A stretch of DNA of 64,000 nucleotides from Lutraria lutraria (lineage: Eukaryota > Mollusca > Bivalvia > Venerida > Mactridae): assembly GCA_964023205.1 (NCBI GenBank), contig OZ026835.1, positions 40,645,083 to 40,709,082 of the forward strand. The letters are read 5' to 3'. Shown piece after piece: positions 1-11,776 of the stretch; positions within the stretch are counted from its first letter, which is position 1, and each line of letters opens with the position of its first letter. The position numbers and the translations under genes were made by a program. The notes under the pieces were generated by a model. It searched no databases. It saw nothing but the letters and a program-made list of their open reading frames with translations, and had not been told where the DNA came from.

Positions 1-603
1 AGTATAAAGATACAAATTTTAAGGAGTTTGTGATATCATTATGCCTAATGTTTTGTGAAAAGGGCCCTTGTTGTGGCAACCGTAACTGCTACCAAAGTCT
101 CATACTGTACTGTAAAGGTCATTGCAGCTACTAACATCTGCCACTCAGTGTGCAGTTTGTCCGTTCTTAAAGCTTTACCAAAGAAGGTCCTTGAATTTAC
201 ATGATCGATGCGGGAATATGTAAAACTAGTAAGAGTTACATGATTTTGTTCAAAGCTTATTTGAATTGATACGAAAATTGAATTATGCTGCTTTTAAAAT
301 CCCACATACTTACTGTCAACTTCATGAATATGTACATGAAAAAAATATATATTTGTGTGTGGCTAGATCAATATATCACTAAAAATTGTAATTTTTTGTG
401 GACGTTTTGTTAGGGGATTCTTATAATACAATATTGTGCATGGATACGATTTATTTCATCTGTATCGTCAATGGTGTTTAAAATTATTTCAAACTGTTTT
501 ATAATAGGAAACAGGTAATGAAAGTTATCTACCCCATTTGAGAGTAACGGATCCAGTCCATTCTTTACTTTATGCCCTTCATACATGTATTATTATTTAC
601 AAC
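1..603. other. AT-rich flank upstream of the first coding exon
   Basis: I see no gene, tRNA-like block or tandem repeat here. It should hold the 5' UTR and promoter of the transcript whose first coding exon starts at 604, but there is no clear TATA box or CpG-rich core. An open frame runs in from 538, ahead of the ATG at 604. Confidence 0.4.
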
Positions 604-717
604 ATGGCGTCGGATAGAGTGACAAAGAAAGCGCTTGCTGCAGAAAAGGAATTTTCTCAATTCTTGGATGATTTAAACCAATATGAGTTCATGAGAGTTT
701 ACGATGATGAAGACCAA
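604..717 (+). CDS. First coding exon (38 codons) of an unrecognised gene, alternative N-terminus 1
   Basis: The ATG at 604 opens 38 codons beginning MASDRVTKKALAAEKE and ending YDDEDQ, followed directly by a strong donor (CAA|GTAAGT), so the exon ends in phase 0. The peptide is hydrophilic: a basic start, then an acidic helix-like stretch (EKEFSQFLDDLNQYEF). I see no signal peptide or membrane segment. ATG 604 is preferred because the peptide upstream in the open frame (from 538) is low quality and 604 has an acceptable start context (acaacATGG). The next recognisable exon on the same strand is 10324-10437, which is also phase 0, so the two join without a frame break. The protein family is not recognised. 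The frame reads on past the donor into AT-rich sequence, as expected for intron. Confidence 0.6.
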
Positions 718-2019
718 GTAAGTCAATTTATCATTTTTTGCATGTCATTTAATGACAATGCACATCAGAGGCCTGTCATGTATCTGACGACTGCATCTTG
801 TTAAGTGTGAATTGATTTGTCTGGTTGACGCTTTCGGTAGGGTCCGGGCATTTATATTGTATTTCGAACTAATTGTACATGCATTCTTTGCCTTATAAAT
901 ATTCAAAAGTTATTGACATCTATATATAACACGTTTGTACTATGTTAACCAATTAAGTGCACTTGTAAATTAGTGTGCAGGAATTTCTTATTCATGTGTA
1001 CATATATTATATAATACATTACAGCTCTATAAGTATAATCAAAAACATGAAAGACCTTTATTTCATATAATTCATACATTAATTCTAAAATAAATTATTG
1101 TACCATACTGTATGGCATCTAGTAACAGAAATTTCATATATACTTACATGTAAGTATTTAATATTTTCAATTAATGTTAAGCTGTTTTTTTTTAAGCATA
1201 ATTTATTCATATCAGTTTGGAATCTAGAATATTTATCAAGATTTAGGCTATAGTTATATGGAATTAATTCTTTTGGGCTAAGACCTAAAAAAATGTTTGT
1301 TTCTGTTTACCCAAACCTACCCCCAATTTTCCCCCTAGACGTTTTATTATAGGCCCTGGGAACAGCTAGTACACCAAGTTCAACACTTTTACCTTAAAAA
1401 AAACAACAAAAAAACACTGGACTTACCTACCATATTTTTTATGAGCATGTACCCAGAAACAATTTTATTTATACCAAGACATTTAATTGCTGGTAAGGTC
1501 GAGATCTTGTACACACCTAAAATTATTGTTAAAAAATCAAGAACTGTATTTTCATGTTTACTATATTTTAAAGTTCAGTTATGCCAGGGGTCTTATATTA
1601 CATTATCATACATACCTCTCAGGTTTTGCTTATTATTACTTGCTTAGGTCTAAAAAAAATTGTCCATTTCTGGTTGGCCAAACTACCCGCGACCCTAGAC
1701 TTTTTAGTAGGCCCAAGGAATAGTGCACCCACTTTATCACCTTTTTTACCTTTCCACGTGCTTTCAAAAGCAAAAAAAAGCCCAGACTTACCAACCTTGT
1801 TTTTAATAAGCACATTACCAGAAATTGGCAGAAACATTTTTTTTTAACATCTGAGTCATTTATGTGTAGGCTTATAATGCATGTTCCTGGAGGTACACCT
1901 GCCTTAAACACCTGTTCAGAAACATAATTACTTATTACCCATAGATTTACTGCTGGCTGACCAAGCTAGATTTCTCAGACTCAAACTGAAATTTTCAAGA
2001 TCTGATATTCTAATTATAG
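718..2019. other. Intron sequence with fragments of a dispersed inverted-repeat family
   Basis: Mostly unique AT-rich sequence. Around 1276-1420 and 1640-1730 there are fragments containing 'cctaaaaaaaatgtttgttt' or similar followed by 'ggcc' blocks. These resemble the ends of the element at 16272-16500 and fragments near 5360-5500 and 6930-7085. The short open frames here on both strands look like chance. Confidence 0.4.
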
Positions 2020-2335
2020 AACTAATTAAAGAAATTGTGGGGATACTAATATTCGATTTAGACAAATCATGTATCTGATGAGTCTAATTTTGGCACAATT
2101 TTGCTGTAGATAAATAAAATTGCTTCGGAGGTTGAAAGTTGTGGTTTTAGACTGGATTCCTGTTTTTCTTGGTGTGCAAAATTTTGGTATTCGTCCGACA
2201 AGGCTATGTTTGACTGTGACTTCTTGTAAAGCAATTATGTGAGGATGTAGGCAGCTTAAAGTACTCAGCAAGTGGTGTTTGTCGCATGAGAGGTCTCTGG
2301 TATGAACCCAAGTCTGGCTGGACTTTTTTGTCTCT
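2020..2335 (-). pseudogene. Probable APE-type endonuclease relic of a non-LTR retrotransposon
   Basis: The minus strand reads LLSTLSCLHPHIIALQEVTV, which fits the pattern of the APE-type endonuclease of LINEs, where a hydrophobic run leads into the catalytic Glu of an 'IALQE' motif. About ten residues later comes a stretch (RIPKFCTPRK) that fits the next loop. The N-terminal 'WN.RG' motif is not clear and the downstream GG.A-type motifs are absent, so only a short, eroded piece remains. It abuts the family A repeat that begins near 2361. It could be a chance open frame, but the IIALQE block argues against that. No reverse transcriptase adjoins it; the RT relic at 39958-41462 lies 38 kb away. 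Confidence 0.45.
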
Positions 2336-2360
2336 GAAACATCTGTTTTGACCTGATCAT

Positions 2361-3387
2361 TTTTAGATCTTTTAGAGCTTTTAGGATCGTTGAATGTCCC
2401 GCGGCCGGCGTCCGTCCACAATTAGTTTGTTTACACTCTAGCAACTGCAGCTCTTAACGAATCGTGATTAAACTTGCTCACAATGTATATGGCCACAATG
2501 TCTCGGCTAAGTTCGATTATGGGCAAAAACGGACAATAACTTCTAGAGTTATGGGCCCTTGAATTACAAAATTTGCTATATTTAGCTTGTTTACACTCTA
2601 GCGCCTTCATTTATTCACCAATCCTGATCATATTTTCAATAAATGTGTATAACCAAAAGATCTTGGACAAGTTCGATTATGGGCGGAATCGGACCAGAAC
2701 TTCAAGAGTTATGGGCCCTTGACTTTGAAAATTTGCTATATTTTAGCTTGTTTACACGCTAGCGCCTTTATTTATTCACCGATCCTAATCATATTTTCAG
2801 TAAACGTGTATAACCAAAAGATCTTGGACAAGTTCGATTATGGGCAAAATCGGATCAGAACTTCAAGAGTTATGTGCCCTTGACTTAGAAAATTTGCTAT
2901 ATTTGAGTTTGTTTACACTCCAGCGCATTCATTTATTCACCGATCCTAATCATATTTTCAGTACATGTGTATAACCAAAAGATCTTGAACAAGTTCAATT
3001 ATGGGCGGAATCGGACCAGAACTTCAAGAGTTATGGGCCCTTGACTTTGAAAATTTGCTATATTTTAGCTTGTTTACACTCTAGCGCCTTCATTTATTCA
3101 CCGATCCGAATCATATTTACAATGAATGTGTATCACCTGATGGTTTTGGACTAGTTAAGTTATGGGTGGAATCGGACTACAACTTCAAGAGTTATGGGCC
3201 CTTGGATAAGAAAATTTGCTACGTTTTAACTTACAAGGTTAACAGTATTATACCTTCACTGTTGGTTTTGATCTCAAAATCTACGTAAAAATGAGTTTTA
3301 CGAGATGGAAACTATATTACCTGGTCATTAATTATTGGCCTTTGTTCCCAGGTGAGCGATAAAGGGCCAATGTGGCCCTCTTGTTTA
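2361..3387 (+). mobile_element. Family A pearl/HINE-like element, copy 1
   Basis: It begins with a degraded form of the family A 5' end, then 'gcttttaggatcgttgaatg' and a GC-rich stretch. It contains tandem modules of 161 bp: the 'gcttgtttacac' landmark falls at about 2585, 2746, 2907 and 3068. It ends with 'ggtgagcg', a GGGCCA/TGGCCC hairpin and CTCTTGTTT. Copies 2 and 3 are at 32179 and 34485. There is no coding capacity. The structure (5' hairpin, subterminal inverted repeat GCTCACC/GGTGAGC, central tandem modules, 3' hairpin) fits non-autonomous Helentron-type elements. The class assignment is an inference. Confidence 0.7.
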
Positions 3388-3399
3388 AATTATCTGTGG

Positions 3400-4912
3400 A
3401 TCAGACTTTGGCCTGGGTCAATCAGTGGGTCAGACTCTTAACTCTCAGTGGATGGCCTGGGTCAATCAGTGGGTCAGACTCTTAACTCTCAGTGGATGGC
3501 CTGGGTCAATCAGTGGGTCAGACTCTTAACTCTCAGTGGATGGCCTGGGTCCATCTGTAGGTCAAACTCTTAACTCTCAGTGGATGGCCTGGGTCCATCT
3601 GTAGGTCAGGCTATATAACCCTCAGTGGATGGCCTTGGTTCATCTGTAGGTCAGACTCTTAACTCTCAGTGAATGGCCAGTGTCCATCTGTTGGTCAGAC
3701 TATATAACTCTCAGTGGATGGCCTGGGTCAATCAGTGGGTCAGACTCTTAACTCTCAGTGGATGGCCTGGGTCAATCAGTGGGTCAGACTCTTAACTCTC
3801 AGTGGATGGCCTTGGTTCATCTGTAGGTCAGACTCTTAACTCTCAGTGAATGGCCAGTGTCCATCTGTTGGTCAGACTATATAACTCTCAGTGGATGGCC
3901 TGGGTCAATCAGTGGGTCAGACTCTTAACTCTCAGTGGATGGCCTGGGTCAATCAGTGGGTCAGACTCTTAACTCTCAGTGGATGGCCTGGGTCAATCAG
4001 TGGGTCAGACTCTTAACTCTCAGTGGATGGCCTGGGTCCATCTGTAGGTCAAACTCTTAACTCTCAGTGGATGGCCTTGGTCCATCTGTAGGTCAGACTA
4101 TATAACCCTCAGTGGATGGCCTGGGTCCATCTGTTGGTCAGACTCTTAACTCTCAGTGGATGGCCTGTGTCCATTTGTGGGTCAGACTCTTTAACTCTCA
4201 GTGGATGGCCTGGATCCATCTGTTGGTCAGACTCTTAACTCTCAGTGGATGGCCTGGGTCCATCTGTTGGTCAGACTACATAACCCTCAGTGGATGGTCT
4301 AGGTCCATCTGTTGGTCAGACTCTTTATTCTCAGTGGGTGGCCTGGGTCAATCAGTGGCTCAGACTCTGAAATCTCAGTGGATGGCCCGAGTACATACTG
4401 TAGGTCAGACTATATAACTCTCAGTGGATGACCTGGGCCCATTTGTTGGTCAGACTCTTAACTCTCAGTGGATGGCCTGGGTCCATTTGTGGGTCAGACT
4501 CTGAACTCTCAGTGGATGGCCTGAGTACATTCTGTAGGTCAGAGTCAGACTATATAACTCCCAGTGGATGGCCTGAGTACATTCTGTAGGTCAGACTATA
4601 TAACTCTCAGTAGATGCCGGATGGCCTGGTCCATTTGTGGGTCAGACTCTTAACTCTCATTCGATGACCTATGTCCATTTGTGGGTCAGACTCTTAACTC
4701 TCAGTCGATGACCTATGTCCATTTGTGGGTCAGACTCTTAACTCTCAGTGGATGACCTAACGGTATGTCCATTTTTGGGTCAGACTCTTAACTCTCAGTT
4801 GATGACCTATGTCCACTTGTGGGTCAGACTCTTAACTCTCATTGATTGCAGTGGGTCAATCTGTAAGTCAGACTCTTACCCCTCAATGGATGGCCAGTTA
4901 TCCTCAAAATGT
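3400..4912. repeat. 44-bp minisatellite, about 34 copies
   Basis: The unit is about 44 bp around 'ctcttaactctcagtggatg' and 'gcctgggtcaatcagtgggt'. Landmark CAGACT repeats at 3431 and 3475, confirming the period. Variants (catctgtaggtca, catttgtgggtca, ttggtcagactatata) form higher-order blocks that recur, for example around 3640-3720 and 3810-3890. It starts directly after the family A 3' end. The open frame through 4112-4417 is a by-product of the repeat. Confidence 0.9.
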
Positions 4913-5700
4913 GAAACATTTTTATATCATTATTTTTGTTGTATACAATATGATACACTAGGAAGTTTTAACGTAGTAAAAATATGTAACTTTTATCTAA
5001 CAGGCAAATACGCCTAGATATGAATGTAACCTTCACCTAAATGTGGTAGCAGGTATATAGGTAATCCTAAAACTCATTAAACTAAAATTGTTAAAAAATT
5101 AAGTTGTTATCTTGAAGTTCTTCTACAATGGTTTGTTTGATGGTGATTTGAGTTATTTAACTGCTTTAAAAAAATTTCTTATGTTTCTTGATTTGACTGG
5201 CCAGTTATTTGATGTACTTAATGTCCGGCATTTATTTCCTCAATGAAGAAATATAACCATAATTTTTTAATTGTTTATTGTGTTTCATTTCCTTCTAGGT
5301 CATGGTCCATAATGTTTCAGTCACATGCTTGTTGCTTTTATTCTAATAATCAGGATAAAAAAATGTTTGTTTCTGATTACATGTTCATTAAAAGTAAAGT
5401 AGGTCTAAGGTAAAAAATTTTCATTGCTCTTAAAAGTGTGCGGAAAGGTTAAAAACAGAGGCAGTAGATTTACTGTTCCCTAGGCCTACTAAAAAGTAAT
5501 GGGGGAGGATTAGGATAGGTCAGGTAACCAGGAAAAACAATTTTGTGAACATCTTATTAAATTGAAACCAATGAAACATTTTATTTTGAAATTCAGATAA
5601 ATTAAACTATACATGTATTATAATTGTTCACAGAAACAGGAAATGTCTTGAAATCTTGCATTAAACTTGCACATACATTGTTCACAAATTACAGTATACC
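4913..5700. other. Intron sequence, mostly unique
   Basis: AT-rich sequence without a gene signal. Around 5360-5500 lies a fragment of the dispersed family seen at 1276, 6930 and 16272 ('aaaaaaatgtttgtttctg'). Confidence 0.4.
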
Positions 5701-5965
5701 CCCTAAAAAATGCCCTAGGTGTAAGAAATGCTTCTATCAAAATAAATGCACCAGACCTAATATATGTACCAATCCTTATAAATGCTTCAACCCAAATAAA
5801 TGCCCCAGTCCTAATACATTTAAATGCATCAATTCAAATAAATGCCCCAGTCCTAATACATTTAAATGCTTCAACCCAAATAAATGCCCCAGTCCTAATA
5901 CATTTAAATGCATCAATTCAAATAAATGCACCAGACCTAATGCACCAATCCTTATAAATGAATTG
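5700..5965. repeat. 42-bp minisatellite made of two related half units
   Basis: The unit contains 'aaataaatgccccagtccta' then 'atacatttaaatgc' and either 'ttcaaccca' or 'atcaattca'. About five to six imperfect copies. Because 42 is a multiple of three, all frames stay open on parts of both strands, producing artefactual peptides. Confidence 0.85.
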
Positions 5966-6589
5966 ATCCTGATAATATTCAAAACCTTTTTGTAAAAAAC
6001 AACAGCAGGAAAATGTGGCTTAGGCAATCCTATAAAATGGTATGAATATAATACTTTTTTGTGACCTAAAACTTTTCACAGTAGAATGTAGGTAGACACA
6101 TTTTTTTGTAATATTCTATTTATAAGTAAATAAAGCTTGTGAAAAAGCTTAAAGAATGACCCAATAAAAATATTCTGTTTGGGAATTCTTTTGTGTGAAT
6201 CAGTCATGTTGAACTATCTATTAACAGTTTTTGAGGTTGGTCGTATCATAGGCCATTGAAAGTGTCAAATAATTGAAAAATCTGTAAAATGTAACACCAT
6301 CAGGGGTGTTTATTTGAAAGCATTTGTTCTATTCTGCTTCATTTCTGTGACAATCACAGTTGTATAATGGTCTGTATGCCATGATTTCACATGTAAGGAA
6401 ATAAATTTTGACAGGCTACAGTTTTATCATAAAATAAGAGCATTGTCTATTTGCATTAAATATAATTAAAGTTTCAGCGGGTTAAACGTCGTTTTTCAAC
6501 AATATTTCAGTTATATAATAAATATTATGGCCGCTTGTTCATATAACCAGTTTTACTGGACGTTATTTTAACCAGTACTAGATGTTGCT
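5966..6589. other. Intron sequence, nothing recognised
   Basis: Unique AT-rich sequence. No splice-bounded open frame, tandem repeat or tRNA-like block seen. Confidence 0.4.
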
Positions 6590-6662
6590 AACGAGATTCG
6601 AACTCGAATCTTTGGGTTACAAGTACAGCGCACTAACTACCGGACTATGGCTGCAGTCTTTT
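6590..6662 (-). repeat. tRNA-like head of a SINE
   Basis: Read on the minus strand, this 73-base block has an A-box-like 'tagtccggtagttagtg' and an excellent B box (GAGTTCGAATCTC) at tRNA spacing, with a loop reading cTTGTAAc that would place TGT in the anticodon position. The acceptor stem pairs only partly (about four of seven), so it is more likely a tRNA-derived SINE head or a tRNA pseudogene than a working tRNA gene. Confidence 0.6.
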
Positions 6663-6769
6663 GATCTTGATAATAATATCATATGCTATTCTGGCTAAAT
6701 ATTGAAATGAAAAAATAGGTAGCAATATAAACATATTATTTGTATAAATAAATTGTTTGTGAATTTAAC

Positions 6770-6910
6770 CAGCCTGATTAGCTCAGTTGGTAGAGAAAAA
6801 ATTGTAGTCAGAATGTCATGGGTTTAAGTCCCGCATCATGTACCTTGCTTTTCCTCCTTCAGTTACAAAGGAGAAGTCGGATAAAAATTATGTGTAGAAA
6901 AGACAAGTTG
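6770..6910 (+). repeat. tRNA-derived SINE, head plus part of the body
   Basis: A canonical A box (TTAGCTCAGTTGG) and a B-box-like GGGTTTAAGTCCC lie in tRNA-like order at about 6778-6830, with a degenerate anticodon arm between them (a run of A). It is followed by non-tRNA body sequence. It is a different tRNA head from the neighbouring block on the minus strand. Confidence 0.65.
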
Positions 6911-7627
6911 GGGATGCTTGTTGATTTAATAAGAGGCCTAAAAAAAATGTTTGTGTCTGGTTACATGCCTGTAAAAATAGGAAAGGAAGGTCAAGGCTTT
7001 TGTTGCTCTTAAAAGTGTGTCGAAAGGTAAAAAATTGAGAGACTGGATGTACCATTCCTTGTACGTAATAAAAAGTCTAGGGTTGCTAGAATAATTTTTT
7101 ATGCATGGCTAGGATTTCTAGCTGAGCCTGCTCGAGGGATTTTGACAATTTTAAAATTCAATGGATATTGCTTGCTGATGTTTACTCTCGGATTTATATC
7201 GATGCATAATCTGAATCACCCATGCATTCTAATTCTATCAAAAACCTATTTTGCATAAATATTTCATCAAATTTTCAATTAATTGATCATTAGTTATCAT
7301 AAACTCACGTTTTATTTTATAGAGTCTGAGATATCATTTAGATAGATTGTATGTTGATCTGATACAATATATCCTACAGTAAAATCTTAATTTCCCTCAG
7401 AAACATGTATAAGGTGATATTGTACTGCATACATGTTAAGCCGCAGCTTGCCCAAACTCCTCAATTCAGATTAATATTTTTGTTATATTTCTGTCTTAAA
7501 AAGTTTATATTTATACTCAGGTTTCCTTAACTTTTAGCTTCAGGTATGATAATGAATAAAAATCTGATAAATATTTTTTTTTTCAAATTTAATCATTCAT
7601 TCATACTGTATTCATACAACCTGTGGT
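6911..7627. other. Fragment of a dispersed family, then unique intron sequence
   Basis: At 6930-7085 'aggcctaaaaaaaatgtttg' begins a fragment related to the TIR element at 16272-16500. From about 7090 to 7627 I see nothing beyond AT-rich sequence. Confidence 0.4.
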
Positions 7628-7905
7628 CCCCTATGGCTGAGTGTTAATTGTCTGTTACTGTGGTGATATAGTCCCTAACTGCTGTAAGTTTGAACCCACA
7701 TGGGACCGTGGTAATATCACTAGCTGTCCAAACTAGTGTAATAATTATGGGAGGTTGGTCATCCTATACCTCAATGTTAAAGTTGCCAAGGGACGCCAAG
7801 TTCCCCTGGCCGTCGAAATAAAAATGAGGACAGCCAGGGTAGTCGCTAGACGTCAAAAGTTGAGAGACCCCTAGAAAGAGACCCCTAGCTGATAATAATT
7901 AAAGG
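7628..7905 (+). repeat. Probable degenerate SINE and a short repeated tail
   Basis: The start 'cccctatggctgagtgttaa' resembles an A box region and 'gtaagtttgaacccacatgg' a B box region at about tRNA spacing. The rest includes 'cgccaagttcccctggccgt' and repeats of 'agagacccctag'. tRNA similarity is weak, so the assignment is tentative. Confidence 0.4.
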
Positions 7906-8699
7906 GTCAACAAAATTTCCAGAGAATCATGTACCCACGGTAATACATATTTCGCTAAGAGTCAAAATGCCTTTTTAAGGGTCAAATGAGAGCCCTGAGT
8001 GAGAACCCTTCTGATGTCAGGTATGAATTTTCTTGGACAAGCTTGAAATTGACATATTTTGTATGAGTACATTTGTATATGTACAAAGCAAAAAAATGTC
8101 GGACATTTAATATCAGAAACTCGTCAAGTTTCATATTGAAGAAAATTACCAAAGTGTTCTTTAATTTTTTTTCTTTGAATTGCATATACATGTATTCAAA
8201 TTCAAGGAAACATTTATGAATATTTTTATTTTCATATTGAATGCCTGCAGCAAGCTGTCTAATTTACACTTCATGTGTAAGTGATTGAATAAAATTAGTT
8301 AATGGCAAATTTAACTGTTGTACAACGCTTTAATTCAAACATGCTTGAGGGCTGTCTATGTTATACTTGACACTTTAACACTTTAATATGGTTATTTTCT
8401 GTACAATATCTCTGTAAATCTCCTATACACCTAGTGAAAATATGTTAAGTTTTTAAGGAGGTAACTCTTAAACCCCACTTAACTTGTTGTTTGTAAATAA
8501 CAGAAATTGTTTGCCTCTCCATGTTTGATTAGTTTGTGAAATCTCTCCAGTACAAGATCTCATGGTATGTTTTGAGTGCAATCAAACCTGTGTACATCTG
8601 AGAGTGATAAAATATGACCTTGTACAGTTTTTTAAGAATGACTGTAAGATGATAGCTTTTTATTGCTGGCCTTTTCACATAGTTGCATTCTCACACATT
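7906..8699. other. Intron sequence, nothing recognised
   Basis: Unique AT-rich sequence. Short open frames at 7982-8191 (minus) and 8562-8753 (plus) show no splice context and no recognisable motif. Confidence 0.4.
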
Positions 8700-9165
8700 C
8701 TCTTTTTCACATCATGCCATGTTGCTCATTATTCACATGGCAGCCATTATTAACATGTTAGCCATCATTCACATGGTAACCATCATTCTCATGGTAACCA
8801 ACATTCTCATGTTAGCCATCATTCACATTAACCAACATTCTCATGTTAGCCATCATTCACATTAACCATCATTCTCATGTTAGCCATCATTCACATTAAC
8901 CATCATTCTCATGTTAGCCATCATTCTCATGGTTCTCATGGTAACCATCATTCTCATGTTAGCCATCATTCACATTAACCATCATTCTCATTGTAACCAT
9001 CATTCTCGTGTTAGCCATCATTCACATGGTTCTCATGGTAACCATCATTCTCATGTTAGCCATCATTCACATGGTTCTCATGGTAACCATCATTCTCGTG
9101 TTAGCCATCATTCACATGGTAGCCATAATTCTCATGGAAACCACTATTCACATGGTAGCTCTAAC
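8700..9165. repeat. 18-bp minisatellite, about 25 copies
   Basis: The unit is 'ctcatggtaaccatcatt' and variants (cacatgttagccatcatt, cacattaaccatcatt). Because 18 is a multiple of three the frame stays open and would read as His/Ser/Asn-rich repeats, which is a by-product of the array. Confidence 0.9.
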
Positions 9166-9720
9166 CTCACCCTTCCACAAGGAGCCTTCGTGTTGACCTT
9201 GAATCACATGTGGACTTTGAAGGTCATTTGTAACTTAGGTATTACTTTCTGAACAAGATTTATAACATTCCTGTTAAGTCACATATAGCAATAAAAAGAA
9301 GACAGCTTCTTGAAACGGATGGGATGATTAATTAATGACCTGCTAGACGGAACAATTTGTATGTACAAAATTATGTAATTAAGTGATGTATCTGATTTCT
9401 TATTATACAATGGGAATTAAAATTTGATATCATTCTGTGTCTGTCCTGATCAGCTTGTACAATTTATAAATCTGGTTTTGAAGCTTATATATTGTTTGCT
9501 AAACATTTTAAGGATGTTTGAGTCTTGAATAGAACAGACCAGAATGTTGATATGTCATGTAACTGTTTGCTGTATGGTCACTGCATGCTATACGCATGAT
9601 GATTTGCTGCACTTATTTTCATAGTGTTCTTGAGATATTACGGCTACTTTGTACATAAGTGTTGCTATGGTTGTATTAAAATTTCTCTAGGTTTTATTGT
9701 CACAGTAACATTGTGTGACT
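9166..9720. other. Intron sequence, nothing recognised
   Basis: AT-rich unique sequence without gene or repeat signals. Confidence 0.4.
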
Positions 9721-9845
9721 CTTCAAATATTGGAGGAGGACCCAAAGTGTACCCATGGGTAAGAACCACCAACCTCCAGTACCATCTTACCACATGACCA
9801 TAGAGGCCCCCAGGTTTCCTCAAGGGCAGCGTAAAGGGGCAATGA
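9721..9845 (-). repeat. Degenerate tRNA-like SINE head
   Basis: On the minus strand 'ctatggtcatgtggtaagat' resembles an A box and 'ggtggttcttaccc' a B box at roughly tRNA spacing. Mismatches are numerous, so this is a weak call. Confidence 0.35.
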
Positions 9846-10054
9846 TAGTCTAACTTAAATTTTTCAAACAGCCGAAAATAAACCTCAGGTTTTCAGTACA
9901 GCTTATAGTACTGTTACAGTTATGGATGTTTTAGCCAATTTGACAGCACAAATGATCTTGTCTCCGATTTATCATAGACTTAGAGTTAAAAACCTTTGTC
10001 AGAGACTTTTATAGCATGTGGTACTGTAATATGTTGGTTATCTAGCAAACTTTA

Positions 10055-10275
10055 TATATTGGTTCCATACATGCTTTTTGACCCATAGATGCTTCTGATC
10101 CTTCAGTGATTTTGGTCCAGTAGTGCTTTTGGTCCCATATAGATGCTTTTGGTGCCATAGATGCTTTAGGTTCCATAGTGCTTTTGGTCTCATAGGTGTT
10201 TTGGGTCCCATATAGATGCTTTTGGTGCCATAGATGCTTTTTGTCCAATAAGTACTTTTGGGCCCATTCATGTTC
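10055..10275. repeat. Imperfect 20-24 bp minisatellite
   Basis: Repeats of 'tagatgcttttggtgccata' with variants (tggtcccat, aggttccat, tggtctcat), about ten copies, ending some 50 bases upstream of the exon at 10324. Minus-strand open frames through it are artefacts. Confidence 0.8.
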
Positions 10276-10323
10276 CTCATAAATTTATTATAGTTTTATT
10301 GTATATCTTTTTCGATGTTTTAG

Positions 10324-10437
10324 GTTCCTCCCAATGATGCACAGTATGGTTCAACACAGATGGTTCTACAACCTCTTGGAAACTATGACCTGGACGATGA
10401 AAACAGTGTGGAAGGTTCTGTGTCATCTGATAGTGTG
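10324..10437 (+). CDS. Internal coding exon (38 codons) of the same unrecognised gene
   Basis: A good acceptor (tatctttttcgatgttttag) precedes GTTCCTCCCAATGATG and a strong donor (GTG|GTAAGT) follows, giving 114 bases, phase 0 at both ends. The peptide begins VPPNDAQYGSTQMVLQPLG, continues with an acidic NYDLDDENSVEG stretch and ends SVSSDSV. It is polar, without Cys, and looks like a disordered N-terminal region with possible phosphorylation sites in the Ser/Asp-rich tail. Joined to exon 604-717 it would extend the reading frame to 76 codons. No domain is recognised. No other exon is convincing before 23030. Confidence 0.6.
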
Positions 10438-10455
10438 GTAAGTTTAAAATCATGT

Positions 10456-10560
10456 TACACAGCCAAATCTGTGAACAAGTTCACCCTTTAGAAGACATAA
10501 TTTGCCCTAACTGACAGGTGACCTTCATTCGAAGGTGATGCTAACATAAGTTTGACTGTA
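10456..10560 (+). mobile_element. Short MITE, family 'CCTGTGAACAAAGGCCAC', eroded copy
   Basis: It runs from 'tacacagccaaatctgtg' to 'taagtttgactgta', with an internal 'gacaggtgacctt' shared with copies at 11297, 23245 and 33574. The ends form an approximate TIR (TACA.TCAAACCTGTG) flanked by TA, as in Tc1/mariner-type MITEs. Confidence 0.6.
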
Positions 10561-11296
10561 TTGATGTGGTTTGATGTGGTTTCTTATGGAGCTGTGGTTA
10601 CAATCAAAAGTATTTTTTACTTTAGTAGAATGAAGTTCTGTGCAAAGTTTTTGACTTTAAAAGTACTTCATTTTATGTAGATGATGAGCGAACTTTTGTG
10701 TACTTTAATATAAAAAGTCACAGTTTGGAAAACCTACTAGCTTGAGTAAGTTCCTATGGCTGTGTAGACTGTGTGGACTGTGTAGACTGTGTAGACTGTT
10801 GTTGATATTTCATTGTTTGTTGCTAGTCTGAGAAGTTTGAGAAATCAGGCTAAAAAGAACAAATGGTTATGTTAAAATGGTCATTTGATCAAAACAAACA
10901 GGATGGGTTGATAGCAAAACTTGTATTTTTCAATTTTTTTCCTAAGCATTCCTTTTAGGTACTTTGGAGGTATGATATGTTGCCAAATAATTTCATACTT
11001 TAGATTTTGCTTTTAGAAACTTTACAGTTTAAAAATTGGATTGGTATGGTAACCATGGAGTAGATAGATAGATCTGGCCTCATGTCTGTGTGAGTTTCAA
11101 ACAAGCATTAATTGATGTTTGTGTTTGTAATTTAAAATGATTGATTCATCTAATCATAGGTTGACACTAATCAGTTACAATATATCAATATATCAATGAT
11201 TGATAACATGCTATATAAAGTTAAGTGGATCTAGCAAATAAATCAGTTCTGTTTGGTTAGTATCATGAAGTGAAAAAATAAATATTATGAGTAGAT
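10561..11296. other. Intron sequence with a small 10-bp repeat
   Basis: Around 10760-10800 there are four copies of 'tgtgtagactg' or 'tgtgtggactg'. The rest is unique AT-rich sequence. Confidence 0.4.
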
Positions 11297-11476
11297 TGTA
11301 TTGTCAAACTCATGAACAAAGACCACACTTAAGAAAGACAAAATGTGGCCTTTGTTGACAGGTGGCCCTTATTTGGGAGACTTTGTTCTGAATGATCAAT
11401 GACAGTTTTAAAAGAATGACCTTTATTCACATGATGCCTTTATTCGGAGGTGGTCACTAACACAGGTTTGTCTATA
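11297..11476 (+). mobile_element. MITE, family 'CCTGTGAACAAAGGCCAC', longer copy
   Basis: It starts near 'gtattgtcaaactcatgaac' and ends at 'taacacaggtttgtctata'. Inside, 'gacaaaatgtggcctttgtt' and 'gacaggtggcc' match the copies at 23245 and 33574. No coding capacity. Confidence 0.65.
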
Positions 11477-11776
11477 TTATTAAGTGAAAAATAAATATTT
11501 TGAGAAGGCACTACCGTTTTATAATGTCCTGAAAGAACATCACTTGAATTATGATTAAATGAGAAGTGAAACAGTCTTCTTAGAGTAGGAAATGAATTAA
11601 TGTCTTCCTTGTTCATACCCTATGGTAATTTAATTACTATTTCATTGGTAAAGCCATAGGGGTTTGTTATAAACTTTCAACTGTATTATGGATAGAAATT
11701 ATGTGCATATACATATGTACACATATTTGATTTTTACAATCTATTCACAATATTGTTTCGAAGTGAATATATTTGA

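Noticed and set aside
6590..6662. A functional tRNA-Thr gene on the minus strand
   Set aside because: The B box is perfect but the acceptor stem has several mismatches and there is no T-run terminator directly after; a SINE head or pseudogene is more likely.
8911..9252. A His/Ser-rich repeat protein
   Set aside because: The 18-bp minisatellite keeps all frames open; nothing outside the array is coding.
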